64,000 bases of DNA, taken from Syntrophales bacterium. GTDB lineage: Bacteria; Desulfobacterota; Syntrophia; Syntrophales; UBA2210. Positions 56,226 to 64,000 of the stretch are shown piece by piece. Within the stretch, counting starts at the first letter, position 1. Every line of letters starts with the position of its first letter. Where the stretch lies: assembly GCA_023230565.1 (NCBI GenBank), contig JALNXD010000010.1:1-64000 (forward strand). The letters are read 5' to 3'. Under the pieces are notes generated by a model, which was given only the letters and a program-made list of their open reading frames with translations, ran no database searches and was not told where the DNA came from. The position numbers and the translations under genes are program-made.

Positions 56226-57155
56226 ATGGTAATTACTGAAAAAAAAGCAGAGGATTATTCGATTCTTCTTACCCGCAGCGAAAGCGATGAAAAGTACGTG
56301 CGAAAGATCGCGTGGATAGGATTGGCTGTAAATATCGTCCTTTGCGCATTTAAGTTGTTTGCTGGAATGATCGGCTCAAGTCAGGCAATTATTGCTGATG
56401 CAATCCACAGCCTGTCAGACAGTGTAACCGATGTAGCAGTGCTCATCGGATCACATTTCTGGTCAAAACCTCCCGATGAGGGTCATCCTCACGGGCACCG
56501 CCGCCTGGAAACCCTCGTCACCATCTTTATCGGAATAATTCTGCTAATTGCAGGAATAGAAATAGCAAGGAATTCTATAAGTTCGTTTTACGAGAAAGAT
56601 ACTGTGCCTCCTGGCGGCATTGCACTTGCCGCTGCAGCGGTATCAATAGTTTTGAAAGAGATTCTCTACAGGTGGACGGCGTTGGCAGGAAAAAAAGTAA
56701 GGTCTTCAGCACTTATTGCAAATGCATGGCACCACCGACTGGATGCGCTCAGTTCAATACCTGCGCTTGTGGCAGTCGGCGGAGCCATCTTAATACCCAG
56801 ATGGGGTTTTCTCGATCGTGCAGGAGCTATTGCCGTTTCAATTTTAATTGTACATGCAGCAATTAAAATTATATGGCCGGGGATACGTGAATTTACAGAC
56901 GCGGGAGCCCCAAAAAACGTTTGTGATGAAATAAAAAAAATCGCTTCTCAGGCAAAGGGAGTTTCGGATGTTCATACTGTCCGTACCAGATATGTAGGAA
57001 CACACCTTCAGGTGGATCTTCATCTGGTCGTTGAAAGAACAATAAGCGTACTTGAAGGTCATGACATTGCGGAGGGAGTAAAAGAACGTATTATAAAAGA
57101 GGGCCCGGATGTCATTGATGTTCTCATTCATTTAGAACCTAAAAATCCGGAATAA
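56226..57155 (+). CDS. Cation diffusion facilitator (CDF) family transporter
   Basis: The 309-residue protein has about six transmembrane helices and the CDF metal sites: AIIADAIHSLSDSVTDVAVL (HxxxD of helix II), PPDEGHPHGHRRLETLVTIFIG (histidine-rich loop) and ANAWHHRLDALSSIPAL (HxxxD of helix V). A cytoplasmic C-terminal domain with DVHTVRTRYVGTHLQVDLHLVV follows. It exports divalent metals such as zinc, iron or manganese by proton antiport; the metal is not fixed by sequence. ATG at 56226 is favoured by a modest AGG site, but 56175 in the same frame is possible. Confidence 0.91.
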   Translation: MVITEKKAEDYSILLTRSESDEKYVRKIAWIGLAVNIVLCAFKLFAGMIGSSQAIIADAIHSLSDSVTDVAVLIGSHFWSKPPDEGHPHGHRRLETLVTIFIGIILLIAGIEIARNSISSFYEKDTVPPGGIALAAAAVSIVLKEILYRWTALAGKKVRSSALIANAWHHRLDALSSIPALVAVGGAILIPRWGFLDRAGAIAVSILIVHAAIKIIWPGIREFTDAGAPKNVCDEIKKIASQAKGVSDVHTVRTRYVGTHLQVDLHLVVERTISVLEGHDIAEGVKERIIKEGPDVIDVLIHLEPKNPE

Positions 57156-57185
57156 AGAAAGGCTGAAGAGAAGATCGGCTGAAAA

Positions 57186-57416
57186 CTATTCAATTATATC
57201 GAGTACCACCCGCTTTTTATGTTTGGATGACACTGCTGAAACCAAAGTCCGCAAAGCTTCAGCTGTTGCTCCATTCCTTCCAATTACCTGCCCGAGATCA
57301 CCTTTCGCGACATGCAACTCATAGACAGTTGTTGTCTTTCCTTTAATTTCAATTACTGCCACATCATCCGGGTTATCAACAAGCGCTCGAACAATGTACT
57401 TTATCAGATCTTTCAT
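57186..57416 (-). CDS. khpA: KH-domain RNA-binding protein KhpA
   Basis: The 76-residue single KH-domain protein matches KhpA (YlqC): MKDLIKYIVRALVDNPDDVA, the core loop GDLGQVIGRNGATAEALRTL containing the GxxG motif (IGRNGA), and VVLDIIE at the end. KhpA binds small RNAs and acts with KhpB in Gram-positives. It is often in an rpsP-khpA-rimM operon, but here it stands alone and converges with the CDF transporter gene. An AAGGAGAAAGG-like site precedes the ATG. Confidence 0.93.
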   Translation of the reverse strand: MKDLIKYIVRALVDNPDDVAVIEIKGKTTTVYELHVAKGDLGQVIGRNGATAEALRTLVSAVSSKHKKRVVLDIIE

Positions 57417-57576
57417 CGATTTTTCCCTTTCTCCTTATGCGACTCACCTTTATTTTCAATAAGGCAGTTTTAAAGAACATCGACATTCATCTATGAGTGG
57501 AATTTTGTCAGTGTATCATCTATTAAAAGGTAAGTACAGGCAAAAATAAGAAAAAACAGTTACATACAAAGGAATG

Positions 57577-58203
57577 TCAATTGAGAGGGTACACCGCAAA
57601 AATAAAAGCACTCCAGAGAGAGTGGCATATGATAAGAGGGACCAAATTTCTCGTGTACAGATAAATAGCTCCCCAGAAAATCCCCGCGACAGCGGCTGCC
57701 CCTATCAGTATAAAATTAAATGACCATATGTGAACACTCGCATAGAGGGCTACCGCAAGCACATAGCCGTTCCGGAGGCCAAAACGGGACATCAGTTTTT
57801 CTTGGATAAAGCCGCGCCAGTAGATCTCTTCTCCAGGTCCGGTGATAGAAAGAAGGAGCAGAAAAATAAGCCACGAAGGTGTTGATCCGCCTTTATCGTA
57901 TATCATGTGTATCTGAGCCTTTGCGAAAGGAAACACAACAGATGAGATTTCTTTACCTGCCCAGAAAATAAAATACAGTATGGAAGCGAAAATTATTCCT
58001 GCCAGAACACTTTTTTTATCGATACGGAATCGGTTTCCAAGATTCCGGTCCGCAAGAAGTGAAATCGTTGCAAGTAAAGCAACTGAAATCCCTATTTTAA
58101 GCCAGAACAGGCCGAAGGGAATATAAAAAGTAATAAACCAGAAAAAATGTGCGAGGATTATTGTTGAGTAAACCATTTTTTTGAATGGACGGCCGTTCTT
58201 CAA
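57577..58203 (-). CDS. CPBP family intramembrane metalloprotease
   Basis: The 208-residue protein has about six hydrophobic segments and the CAAX-protease/bacteriocin-processing signature: the glutamate pair and arginine in ITGPGEEIYWRGFIQ, then histidines in LYASVHIWSFN and ICHSLWSAFIF. These residues form the Abi-type metal site within the membrane. Its substrate is unknown. The start overlaps the stop of the upstream UbiA-family gene by four bases, indicating translational coupling. Confidence 0.88.
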   Translation of the reverse strand: MKNGRPFKKMVYSTIILAHFFWFITFYIPFGLFWLKIGISVALLATISLLADRNLGNRFRIDKKSVLAGIIFASILYFIFWAGKEISSVVFPFAKAQIHMIYDKGGSTPSWLIFLLLLSITGPGEEIYWRGFIQEKLMSRFGLRNGYVLAVALYASVHIWSFNFILIGAAAVAGIFWGAIYLYTRNLVPLIICHSLWSAFIFAVYPLN

Positions 58204-59093
58204 AGGAGCCTCTCTATCACTAGTGAAACAATAAGCAGGACACCGAAAGCTGTTGTCATTTGCGCTGTTCTTGCATCAGCATCAATGGGAAATGTGCTGA
58301 CTACTTGTTTGAGAAGACCGAAAGAAAGTGGAAAAGAAAGCAGAACAATAAGCGACCAAAGAGGAAGCGGATCCAAAAGTGCAAGTAATATGATCGCGAC
58401 ATACGCGAGAACAACGAGAGCTACAAAAAGCCCGATACTCTTTTCTTTTCCGGCAAGTACGGGCACTGTCCTTATGGTGTGGTTCCTGTCATGTACATTA
58501 TCACGAATATTATTTGCGAGAAGAACAAGGGCCACAAGAGCGCCTTGCGGGAGAGAAACCCAGAAAGCATCAAGTGTAAAAGACATGCGTTGTACATAAC
58601 AGGCGCCTTCCACCATGAGCGGCCCCCACATAATGAAAGCTGAAAATTCACCAAGAGCTTTATACTTATAGTTAAAGGGGGGAGCCGTGTAAAAGATTCC
58701 TGCTAATATGCCCGTAATTCCTATAAAGAAAACCGGCCATCCTCTTGTAAAAGTCAGATATATCCCTATCAATAGGGCGATCATGAGGAGTATAACTGCC
58801 TGGATCAATACTGCCTGAGGTTTAATTTTTCCTTCTACCAAAGGGTGCGGGCGATATTGCGCCGTACCTACCTCCTTCGTGTCGATGCCATGGAGCACGT
58901 CATAATAATCATTGAGCAGATTCGCCATGCCATGTATGAGTATAATTCCTAAAAGAGTCAAGATATACAAGTGCCAGTAAAAAACGCCGCCCTCGGCACC
59001 TAAAATGCTTCCGGCGGTCACAGAAATTGCCGTCATAATGAAAGACCAGGGCCGCATTGCGAGAAACCATGTGCGATAGAAATCTTCAGCCAT
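58200..59093 (-). CDS. UbiA family prenyltransferase (MenA-like)
   Basis: The 297-residue membrane protein has about eight helices and two aspartate-rich motifs of UbiA enzymes: MANLLNDYYDVLHGID near residue 65 and LLANNIRDNVHDRNHTIRT near 190. The opening WFLAMRPWSFIMTAISVTAGSILG is typical of MenA, which prenylates dihydroxynaphthoate in menaquinone synthesis. Other quinone or lipid prenyltransferases cannot be excluded. ATG at 59093 follows GAGGAG. It is followed by the overlapping CPBP protease gene. Confidence 0.88.
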   Translation of the reverse strand: MAEDFYRTWFLAMRPWSFIMTAISVTAGSILGAEGGVFYWHLYILTLLGIILIHGMANLLNDYYDVLHGIDTKEVGTAQYRPHPLVEGKIKPQAVLIQAVILLMIALLIGIYLTFTRGWPVFFIGITGILAGIFYTAPPFNYKYKALGEFSAFIMWGPLMVEGACYVQRMSFTLDAFWVSLPQGALVALVLLANNIRDNVHDRNHTIRTVPVLAGKEKSIGLFVALVVLAYVAIILLALLDPLPLWSLIVLLSFPLSFGLLKQVVSTFPIDADARTAQMTTAFGVLLIVSLVIERLL

Positions 59094-59272
59094 TTTTCTC
59101 CTCATCTAGAATTCGCTGTCTTAAGCATAAATTTCATTTAAAAGAATCTTAATGGAAATGTCTTTTTCTTTGCTGTGTAACGGCAAAAGATGTCAACTTC
59201 GATTTCGCTCTCTTTCCGTTACTCTGTGCTTGATATTCTGTCGGTATTTGAATTATTTTTTCACTTTATTTA

Positions 59273-60223
59273 TCAATTGCTTTTTCCCAATTGTGTTAAT
59301 GCATCGACAATAAAAATTCCTGCCTTTTCGCTGTGAGTTGCGCGATTGCTTTCCATAATTTCAAGCCGGGCTCCTGGAATGGCTGCCGCAATTTTTTTAA
59401 CTTCATCTATTCCATGAAGGCGATCTTTCTGAGCGCCCACAACTATTACGGAAGTATCTATTTGAAGGAGTTTTGTATGAAGACTGTAGCCTTTTAAAGA
59501 AATCGCACTGGCTTTCAGCCGGTAAGGATCCGCTGCATCAAGTGTGCGTTCGTATTTCTTTAACTGTTCCGGTTCTTCTCTTTTGTCGATGCGGAAAGTT
59601 CCGAGATACCATTTGATAAATCCTTTCACTACAAAATATGCGGCAGGAGGAAAATAGCGGGCGATAAAAAATCCCCACTCAGGAATCGAGAATTCTCCAT
59701 TTGGAGCAATCGCAATTGTGAGTTTCGGTTTTCGTATTTGTCTGCTCAGATAATCCAGAACTGCCGTCGATCCCAAAGAGCTCGACACAAAAACAAATGG
59801 CCGGTCGCGAGGTACAAGTGCTTCCAAAACTTCGTGAATGTCTTCAATTATGCGGGAGATTGAAAAATCGGTTTTTTTCTTCCTTGGTATAAGGGCGCTT
59901 CTTTTTTCCCTTGTTTCAATATAAATAATTTTATAAAAAGGAACCAATTTGCTGAGGACCTCTCCCCAGCCTTCAATCCCGGATATCCAGCCGGCTATGA
60001 AGACAATTACCGGCTTTTCACTGCTGTTTTCAGGGGGAACGAATTCAAAGATTTTCAAAGCCGCTCCATCGGAGACCGTTACAAATCTTACAGTAACCGA
60101 AATGCCTAATTTCCTGAGATACGAGCAGTTCTGCGATGCCACCTGGAAGGTTCCTTCACGCGTCGGTGATGTTTTTCTCACCTGAATCAATAAAGTAAGG
60201 ATTAGTTTCCCAAAAGGAACCAT
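59273..60223 (-). CDS. Alpha/beta-fold hydrolase
   Basis: The 316-residue protein has an alpha/beta hydrolase pattern with PVIVFIAGWISGIEGWGEVL at the oxyanion region, a nucleophile elbow in FVFVSSSLGSTAVLDYLS (SxSxGS), an acid in VIVVGAQKDRLHG and a late histidine in NRATHSEKAG. The first 60 residues form a less conserved N-terminal extension. The substrate is unknown. It lies 33 bases after the small 63-residue gene and is probably in the same transcript as pyruvate kinase. Confidence 0.8.
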   Translation of the reverse strand: MVPFGKLILTLLIQVRKTSPTREGTFQVASQNCSYLRKLGISVTVRFVTVSDGAALKIFEFVPPENSSEKPVIVFIAGWISGIEGWGEVLSKLVPFYKIIYIETREKRSALIPRKKKTDFSISRIIEDIHEVLEALVPRDRPFVFVSSSLGSTAVLDYLSRQIRKPKLTIAIAPNGEFSIPEWGFFIARYFPPAAYFVVKGFIKWYLGTFRIDKREEPEQLKKYERTLDAADPYRLKASAISLKGYSLHTKLLQIDTSVIVVGAQKDRLHGIDEVKKIAAAIPGARLEIMESNRATHSEKAGIFIVDALTQLGKSN

Positions 60224-60256
60224 GGCGTTACTTTAGCCGGTGATATTTATCACTAT

Positions 60257-60448
60257 TTATTCAGATTTTTTTTTACTTTCTTTGAAAAAGTTGTGCAGGA
60301 ATTCCTCCTCCATAGGTGAAAGATTGAATTCCTGGCCAGCCTTCTGTATAAGCTTCGAGAAAGATTGGCTTTCTTCTTCTTCCATCTTATTTGAAATTGA
60401 TTTTATAGCCTGACGTATTTTTTCCCCTTTCGGTTGAACTGTTGACAT
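60257..60448 (-). CDS. Small hypothetical protein
   Basis: This 63-residue charged helical protein (MSTVQPKGEKIRQAIKSISN at its start) is preceded by a strong GAGAGGAG site seven bases before ATG. It contains SPMEEEFLHNFFKESKKKSE at the C terminus and no cysteine or membrane segment. I recognise no family. It lies between pyruvate kinase and a hydrolase on the same strand, with 33 bases to the latter. The ribosome site and spacing make it likely to be real. Confidence 0.62.
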   Translation of the reverse strand: MSTVQPKGEKIRQAIKSISNKMEEEESQSFSKLIQKAGQEFNLSPMEEEFLHNFFKESKKKSE

Positions 60449-60586
60449 TTTTTTCTCCTCTCAGTCTTCTATCGGATGCCCGATTCTACACTATTGAAGA
60501 ATTATTATCCATTCCGATTATCAGTTTCAGTTTTAAAAATTTCTGTTGCTTCCAGCTTTATTTTTCTTGAGCTCGGCTTTTGGCAA

Positions 60587-62044
60587 TTAAAGTTTAAGTA
60601 TCGCCATCGAATCGGTACCTCCCGAATCTCCAGTAAATTTTCCTTCTGTAATAATGATGCTGTCCCCTTTTGCGGCAAGATTCCTTCTTTTTAATAGTTC
60701 GAGAACCTCTTCGCGCCAGTCAGTGTGAAAGGTTTTTATCAGCAAAGGATATACTCCATAGGATAGAAAAAGAAAATTGCGCACCCTTTTTTCCTTCGTC
60801 AAAGCCAGTATCCATCCCTCAGGTTTCAGACGGGAAATTCTGCGCGGGGTCATGCCCGTTTTTGTCGGTGTCAGAATGAAAGGCGCGGAAAGAGTCTGCA
60901 CTGCTTCAGCCACGTTCATAGAGATCATGTCGGCAATTGTGACATGGCCTTTAATAAGTTCACTGTTAATTCTTTCTTTGAGAGTTTTTGCCCAGGAAAT
61001 TGTTTCCCGCTTCATTTCAAAAGATGTTGCAATTCGGGCCATTACCTCAAGAGATTCCAGGGGGTATTTCCCTATTGCCGTTTCCTCTGAGAGCATTACG
61101 GCATCACTTCCATCCTGAATCGCATTTGCTACATCATTTGCTTCTGCACGGGTAGGACGATGATTTTCTGTCATTGAAAGAAGCATCTGAGTCGCTGTAA
61201 TTACCGGACAGCTTTTTCGCACCGCTTTATGTATTATCTCTTTTTGTATAGACGGAACATCTTCTATAGGAACTTCAACTCCTAAATCGCCTCTTGCAAT
61301 CATAATGGCATCGCTTGAGTCAAGTATATTTTCGATATTTGAAACGGCCACTGAACGTTCAATTTTTGCTATGGCGTAAATTGATTTTCCCCGGGATTTT
61401 GCAAAATCTTTGGCGTGCTCTATATTTTTTGCATTTTCGACAAATGAAATGCCGAATGTATCTATGCCTGCTTCAAGGGCGAAATCCATTATCTGCCGAT
61501 CTCTTTTTGTCGGGTTTTCGAGATACACAGTTCTGCCCGGAATATTCAACCCTTTACCAGATAGGAGTGTACCGCCTGTTATCACGATACATTCAATCTC
61601 ATTTCTTTCAATTTTGGCTACCTTGAGTTCTATGAACCCGTCATTAAGGAAGATAGAGTTCCCTTTTTCTACACTATCAGACAGGCGGTCATAGGAAACC
61701 GGTATCTTGAATCTGGTTCCAGGGACATTTTCCGTAGTTAAAAACAGAGTACCACCCTTTTCAAGTACAATGGGCTCGTCTTTGAGATGTCCCACTCGTA
61801 TTTTTGGTCCCGGCAGGTCAGCAAAAATTATAGCAGGGCGCCCGGCTTTTTTAGCGGCTGCCCGTATCGCACTAATCGTTTTTTTATGCTGTTGAAATGT
61901 GCCATGAGCAAAATTAAGCCGGGCAGCCGCCATCCCGCCTTTGATCAAAGAAAAAAGAACATCAGGTGATTGTGATGCCGGTCCTACAGTACATATTATT
62001 TTTGTCCTGTGAGGAGTCAAACATATGTCTGGTAAATGTCCCAT
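60587..62044 (-). CDS. pyk: Pyruvate kinase
   Basis: The 485-residue enzyme transfers phosphate from PEP to ADP. It has TKIICTVGPAS at the start, IMIARGDLGVEVPIEDVPSIQ (metal and phosphate site), PVITATQMLLSM and the C-terminal domain from about 350. Residues around the monovalent cation site differ from muscle enzyme: RLNFSHG is RLNFAHG and DTKGPE is DLPGPK. Leucine and lysine at the last two positions are reported marks of potassium-independent pyruvate kinases. The gene heads a run with a small protein and a hydrolase. Confidence 0.95.
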   Translation of the reverse strand: MGHLPDICLTPHRTKIICTVGPASQSPDVLFSLIKGGMAAARLNFAHGTFQQHKKTISAIRAAAKKAGRPAIIFADLPGPKIRVGHLKDEPIVLEKGGTLFLTTENVPGTRFKIPVSYDRLSDSVEKGNSIFLNDGFIELKVAKIERNEIECIVITGGTLLSGKGLNIPGRTVYLENPTKRDRQIMDFALEAGIDTFGISFVENAKNIEHAKDFAKSRGKSIYAIAKIERSVAVSNIENILDSSDAIMIARGDLGVEVPIEDVPSIQKEIIHKAVRKSCPVITATQMLLSMTENHRPTRAEANDVANAIQDGSDAVMLSEETAIGKYPLESLEVMARIATSFEMKRETISWAKTLKERINSELIKGHVTIADMISMNVAEAVQTLSAPFILTPTKTGMTPRRISRLKPEGWILALTKEKRVRNFLFLSYGVYPLLIKTFHTDWREEVLELLKRRNLAAKGDSIIITEGKFTGDSGGTDSMAILKL

Positions 62045-62108
62045 AAATGTATTTCAAAAATTAAAACTTTTTATCATGAATATCATCGACTCTTACTTCC
62101 CGTTATAC

Positions 62109-62125
62109 TGCCGGCCCAGCCGGCA
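62109..62125. repeat. TGCCGGC-N3-GCCGGCA palindrome, copy C
   Basis: TGCCGGCCCAGCCGGCA repeats the perfect arms of copy A with a different 3-base spacer. It is again intergenic, upstream of the pyruvate kinase gene. Confidence 0.5.
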
Positions 62126-62201
62126 TAAAGAGCTTTATTTTCTCAATATTCTACTACAGGCTGTGGTGGTTGTCATAATAAAATCGTACTTGTAGTAACA
62201 C

Positions 62202-62225
62202 TATCCCATCCAATCCCATCCAATC
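62202..62225. repeat. Short tandem repeat of ATCCCATCCA
   Basis: Two full and one partial 10-base units lie in the pyruvate kinase/LysM intergenic region. Such a short array can vary in copy number by slippage, but no function is indicated. Confidence 0.55.
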
Positions 62226-62448
62226 CTTGACCTCAAGTATTTCCTTGTTTATAATCTTCTGGCAGCTCAGACATAGCCGGGAAGACGCTTCGCACCGATT
62301 GCATGGTACCCTGATCCGCGGTCAGAATCTCATGCCTGTAAATATGCAAAGAACAAGCATGCGAACGCTTCGCTTGCTTCCCAATATAATAAGAAGCTTT
62401 TCACGAAATAGTAAAAGCCTAAATATTTTAACTTGAAAGGAAAGAATT

Positions 62449-63087
62449 ATGGATAAGCGGGATCCGGATATTGATATTATCGAACTGACCGGTGATCTGG
62501 AAAAAGAATCTGAAGTTGAAGAATCCGACTCGGGCGATCAGTACGGCGATGAGTCTCGACCTTTCAATCTTCAGAAAAAGACTCTTATCATAGGGGGAGC
62601 GGCTGTTATATTAATCATAATCATAGTAGGCTTTTTGTCTTCAGGGGAAAGTGAGTTTTCAAAAACCGAATTTTCATCTTTAATCCAGAGGATAGAGAAT
62701 ATGGAAGCACGAGTATCCGATCTCGAAGGAATGGAAAGAAGAATAAGCTCCCAATTTCAGATACAGAAAGAGGCGATCAGAGAAAATTTGACTGAAGCTG
62801 CGGGAACGAGCGGCACAATGGTTCAGCAACTGAATCTTCTCGCAGAAAAAGTAGAAGCTCTTCAAAAAAAAATGGGATCCGTAGTAGAGGAAGCAAAGGC
62901 TGTCAGGACTGCGAAAGCGGAAAGAGCCCAGTCGCAAATTGCTCGGTATCATATAGTCCAGCGTGGGGAGAGCCTTTATAGGATCGCTCTCAAATACGGG
63001 CTTACCGTAGACGGACTTTGCAATTTGAATAATATTACACCGAGGCAGTCAATATTTCCGGGCCAGAAACTCTTCATAAAACGATAA
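62449..63087 (+). CDS. Membrane-anchored LysM domain protein
   Basis: The 212-residue protein has an acidic cytoplasmic N terminus (about 1-45) and one transmembrane segment (LIIGGAAVILIIIIVGFLSS). A predicted coiled coil follows (about 72-155, from FSSLIQRIENMEARVSDLEG). It ends in a C-terminal LysM domain, YHIVQRGESLYRIALKYGLT to FPGQKLFIK. LysM binds peptidoglycan, so the protein probably links inner membrane and cell wall. AAAGGAAAG precedes ATG. A rhomboid protease gene follows about 100 bases downstream. Confidence 0.9.
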   Translation: MDKRDPDIDIIELTGDLEKESEVEESDSGDQYGDESRPFNLQKKTLIIGGAAVILIIIIVGFLSSGESEFSKTEFSSLIQRIENMEARVSDLEGMERRISSQFQIQKEAIRENLTEAAGTSGTMVQQLNLLAEKVEALQKKMGSVVEEAKAVRTAKAERAQSQIARYHIVQRGESLYRIALKYGLTVDGLCNLNNITPRQSIFPGQKLFIKR

Positions 63088-63188
63088 TTCCGGGATGCAG
63101 CACGGTGCGTATGAGGATCCTGCTGCGAGGTGCCTTCCGGCATAAATAAATATGCCGCAGGAATTTAAAATTACAGGGCCTGGATTGT

Positions 63189-64000
63189 ATGATTCCCATA
63201 CGAGATACCATCCGTTCTAAAAATTATCCCGTCATCAACATGACATTGATACTTGTTAATGTCATAGTCTATTTTATCCAACTCGGGCATTTCCAAAATC
63301 TCGAAGCCTTTATTTTTACCTATGGACTTGTTCCGGCACGCTATACAGTGCCCGAAGTTGCTGCTCACTTCAGCTTCGGACAGCAGATTCTGGCTTGCAT
63401 CTCCTTTATGTTTTTGCATGGCGGATTTTGGCACATTCTGGGAAATATGTGGTTTTTGTATATATTTGGTGACAATGTAGAAGACAAAATCGGTCCGTTC
63501 CGTTATCTGTTTTTTTATCTGATCTGCGGGTGGATTTCAGGATTGACGCATGTTCTTTTTAATTTTCATTCTTCTATTCCCACTATAGGCGCAAGTGGTG
63601 CCGTTGCGGGAGTCATGGGCGCATATTTCATCACATACCCGTATTCGAAAATATTAACACTGATCCCGATTGTTTTTATTCCCTTCTTTGTCGAAATTCC
63701 TGCTGCCGTATTCCTTGGAATATGGTTTATTATTCAGTTTTTTAGTTCCATTTCGAATGTTCAGGCAAGCACAATCGCCTGGTGGGCCCATGTCGGCGGG
63801 TTTGTCGCAGGAATTGTACTGTTCAGAATTATTGGAATGCTTCCCGATTATGGCTTTGCAACGCAGGTCCGTACGAGAACCGTAAGGGAAAGATCTCCAA
63901 AACTTCATATGATAAAAAATGGAGACAAAAAAAATAATGATTTTTATGGGGTCCTCACAATTACCCCGCGTGAAGCTGAAACAGGAACACGGAAAACAGT
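63189..64000 (+). CDS. Rhomboid family intramembrane serine protease, runs off the window
   Basis: The frame from ATG at 63189 is open to the end, giving at least 270 residues. Six or so hydrophobic helices carry the rhomboid features: FLHGGFWHILGNMWFLYIFG, the catalytic serine in PTIGASGAVAGVMGAY and the histidine in AWWAHVGGFVAGIVLF. After the membrane part a soluble segment begins, with DFYGVLTITPREAETGTRKT near the edge, which resembles the opening of a DnaJ C-terminal client-binding domain. That fusion is a guess from a short piece. The start lacks a strong ribosome site. Confidence 0.88.
   Translation, partial: MIPIRDTIRSKNYPVINMTLILVNVIVYFIQLGHFQNLEAFIFTYGLVPARYTVPEVAAHFSFGQQILACISFMFLHGGFWHILGNMWFLYIFGDNVEDKIGPFRYLFFYLICGWISGLTHVLFNFHSSIPTIGASGAVAGVMGAYFITYPYSKILTLIPIVFIPFFVEIPAAVFLGIWFIIQFFSSISNVQASTIAWWAHVGGFVAGIVLFRIIGMLPDYGFATQVRTRTVRERSPKLHMIKNGDKKNNDFYGVLTITPREAETGTRKT

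Larger units (their letters stand above)
62045..62448. other. Divergent intergenic region with short repeats, no gene
   Basis: This 404-base gap separates pyruvate kinase (leftward) from the LysM protein (rightward). It contains palindrome copy C (62109-62125), a tandem ATCCCATCCA repeat (about 62202-62225) and a segment at 62311-62342 resembling 16544-16573. A frame at 62227-62436 has no family features. AAAGGAAAG marks the next start. Confidence 0.5.

Noticed and set aside
1..64000. tRNA, rRNA, CRISPR arrays and prophage or IS transposase genes
   Set aside because: No T-loop plus acceptor-stem pattern, no regularly spaced direct repeats and no integrase or transposase motif was seen by eye. 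A covariance-model scan would be needed to exclude small RNA genes.

Overview
The window looks like chromosomal DNA of an anaerobic member of the Desulfobacterota (former Deltaproteobacteria), most likely a syntrophic or fermentative lineage. This is inferred from gene content, not from a marker gene. The signs are ADP-forming acyl-CoA synthetases, a 4-hydroxybutyryl-CoA dehydratase family enzyme, a selenocysteine formate dehydrogenase, a fused double-PurS/PurL, an spd-type EF-G, sigma-54 regulators and several predicted selenoproteins. I found no tRNA, rRNA, CRISPR array, prophage or complete insertion sequence.

Layout. 1-7 kb: tail of a cysteine desulfurase, a BKACE (DUF849) enzyme, a small membrane protein, then a minus-strand operon aspS-gatC (one fused gene), gatA-like, gatB. 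The GatA-like protein lacks the amidase catalytic triad. 7-15 kb: molbindin, an NtrC-type regulator, purL and purQ, and a split ADP-forming acyl-CoA synthetase. 15-31 kb: YheT-like hydrolase, fused acyl-CoA synthetase, 4-hydroxybutyryl-CoA dehydratase, a sigma-54 activator divergent from a FadH-like flavoenzyme and an NMO-like enzyme (with a visible -24/-12 promoter and a palindromic upstream site), a large PAS hybrid kinase and an ABC binding protein. 30-33 kb: radical SAM protein and PhnP-like hydrolase.

33-43 kb is visibly GC-richer. It holds a selenocysteine formate dehydrogenase, a paired palindromic operator, a MITE-like element, modABC, an FmdE/molybdopterin-binding fusion, a secreted dockerin-like protein with a threonine-rich tail, a YwbE-like protein and a glycerophosphodiesterase. 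Together most of these form a molybdenum/tungsten supply and formate module.

43-48 kb holds the most unusual genes. One reading frame (43484-45118) encodes a secreted rhodanese domain joined to an octaheme HAO-like cytochrome c. Two in-frame UGA codons sit exactly where the rhodanese active-site loop has its cysteines (U-A-U). At 47343-47813 a C_GCAxxG_C_C family protein carries a UGA at its first conserved cysteine, followed by a hairpin very like the E. coli fdhF SECIS. With the formate dehydrogenase this makes three predicted selenoprotein genes and four Sec codons within 14 kb.

48-64 kb is ordinary core and accessory content: enoyl-CoA hydratase, AI-2E family transporter, HD-domain protein, DjlA-like co-chaperone, RecA-fold ATPase, EF-G, CDF transporter, KhpA, CPBP protease, UbiA-family prenyltransferase, hydrolase, pyruvate kinase, LysM protein and a rhomboid protease that runs off the end.
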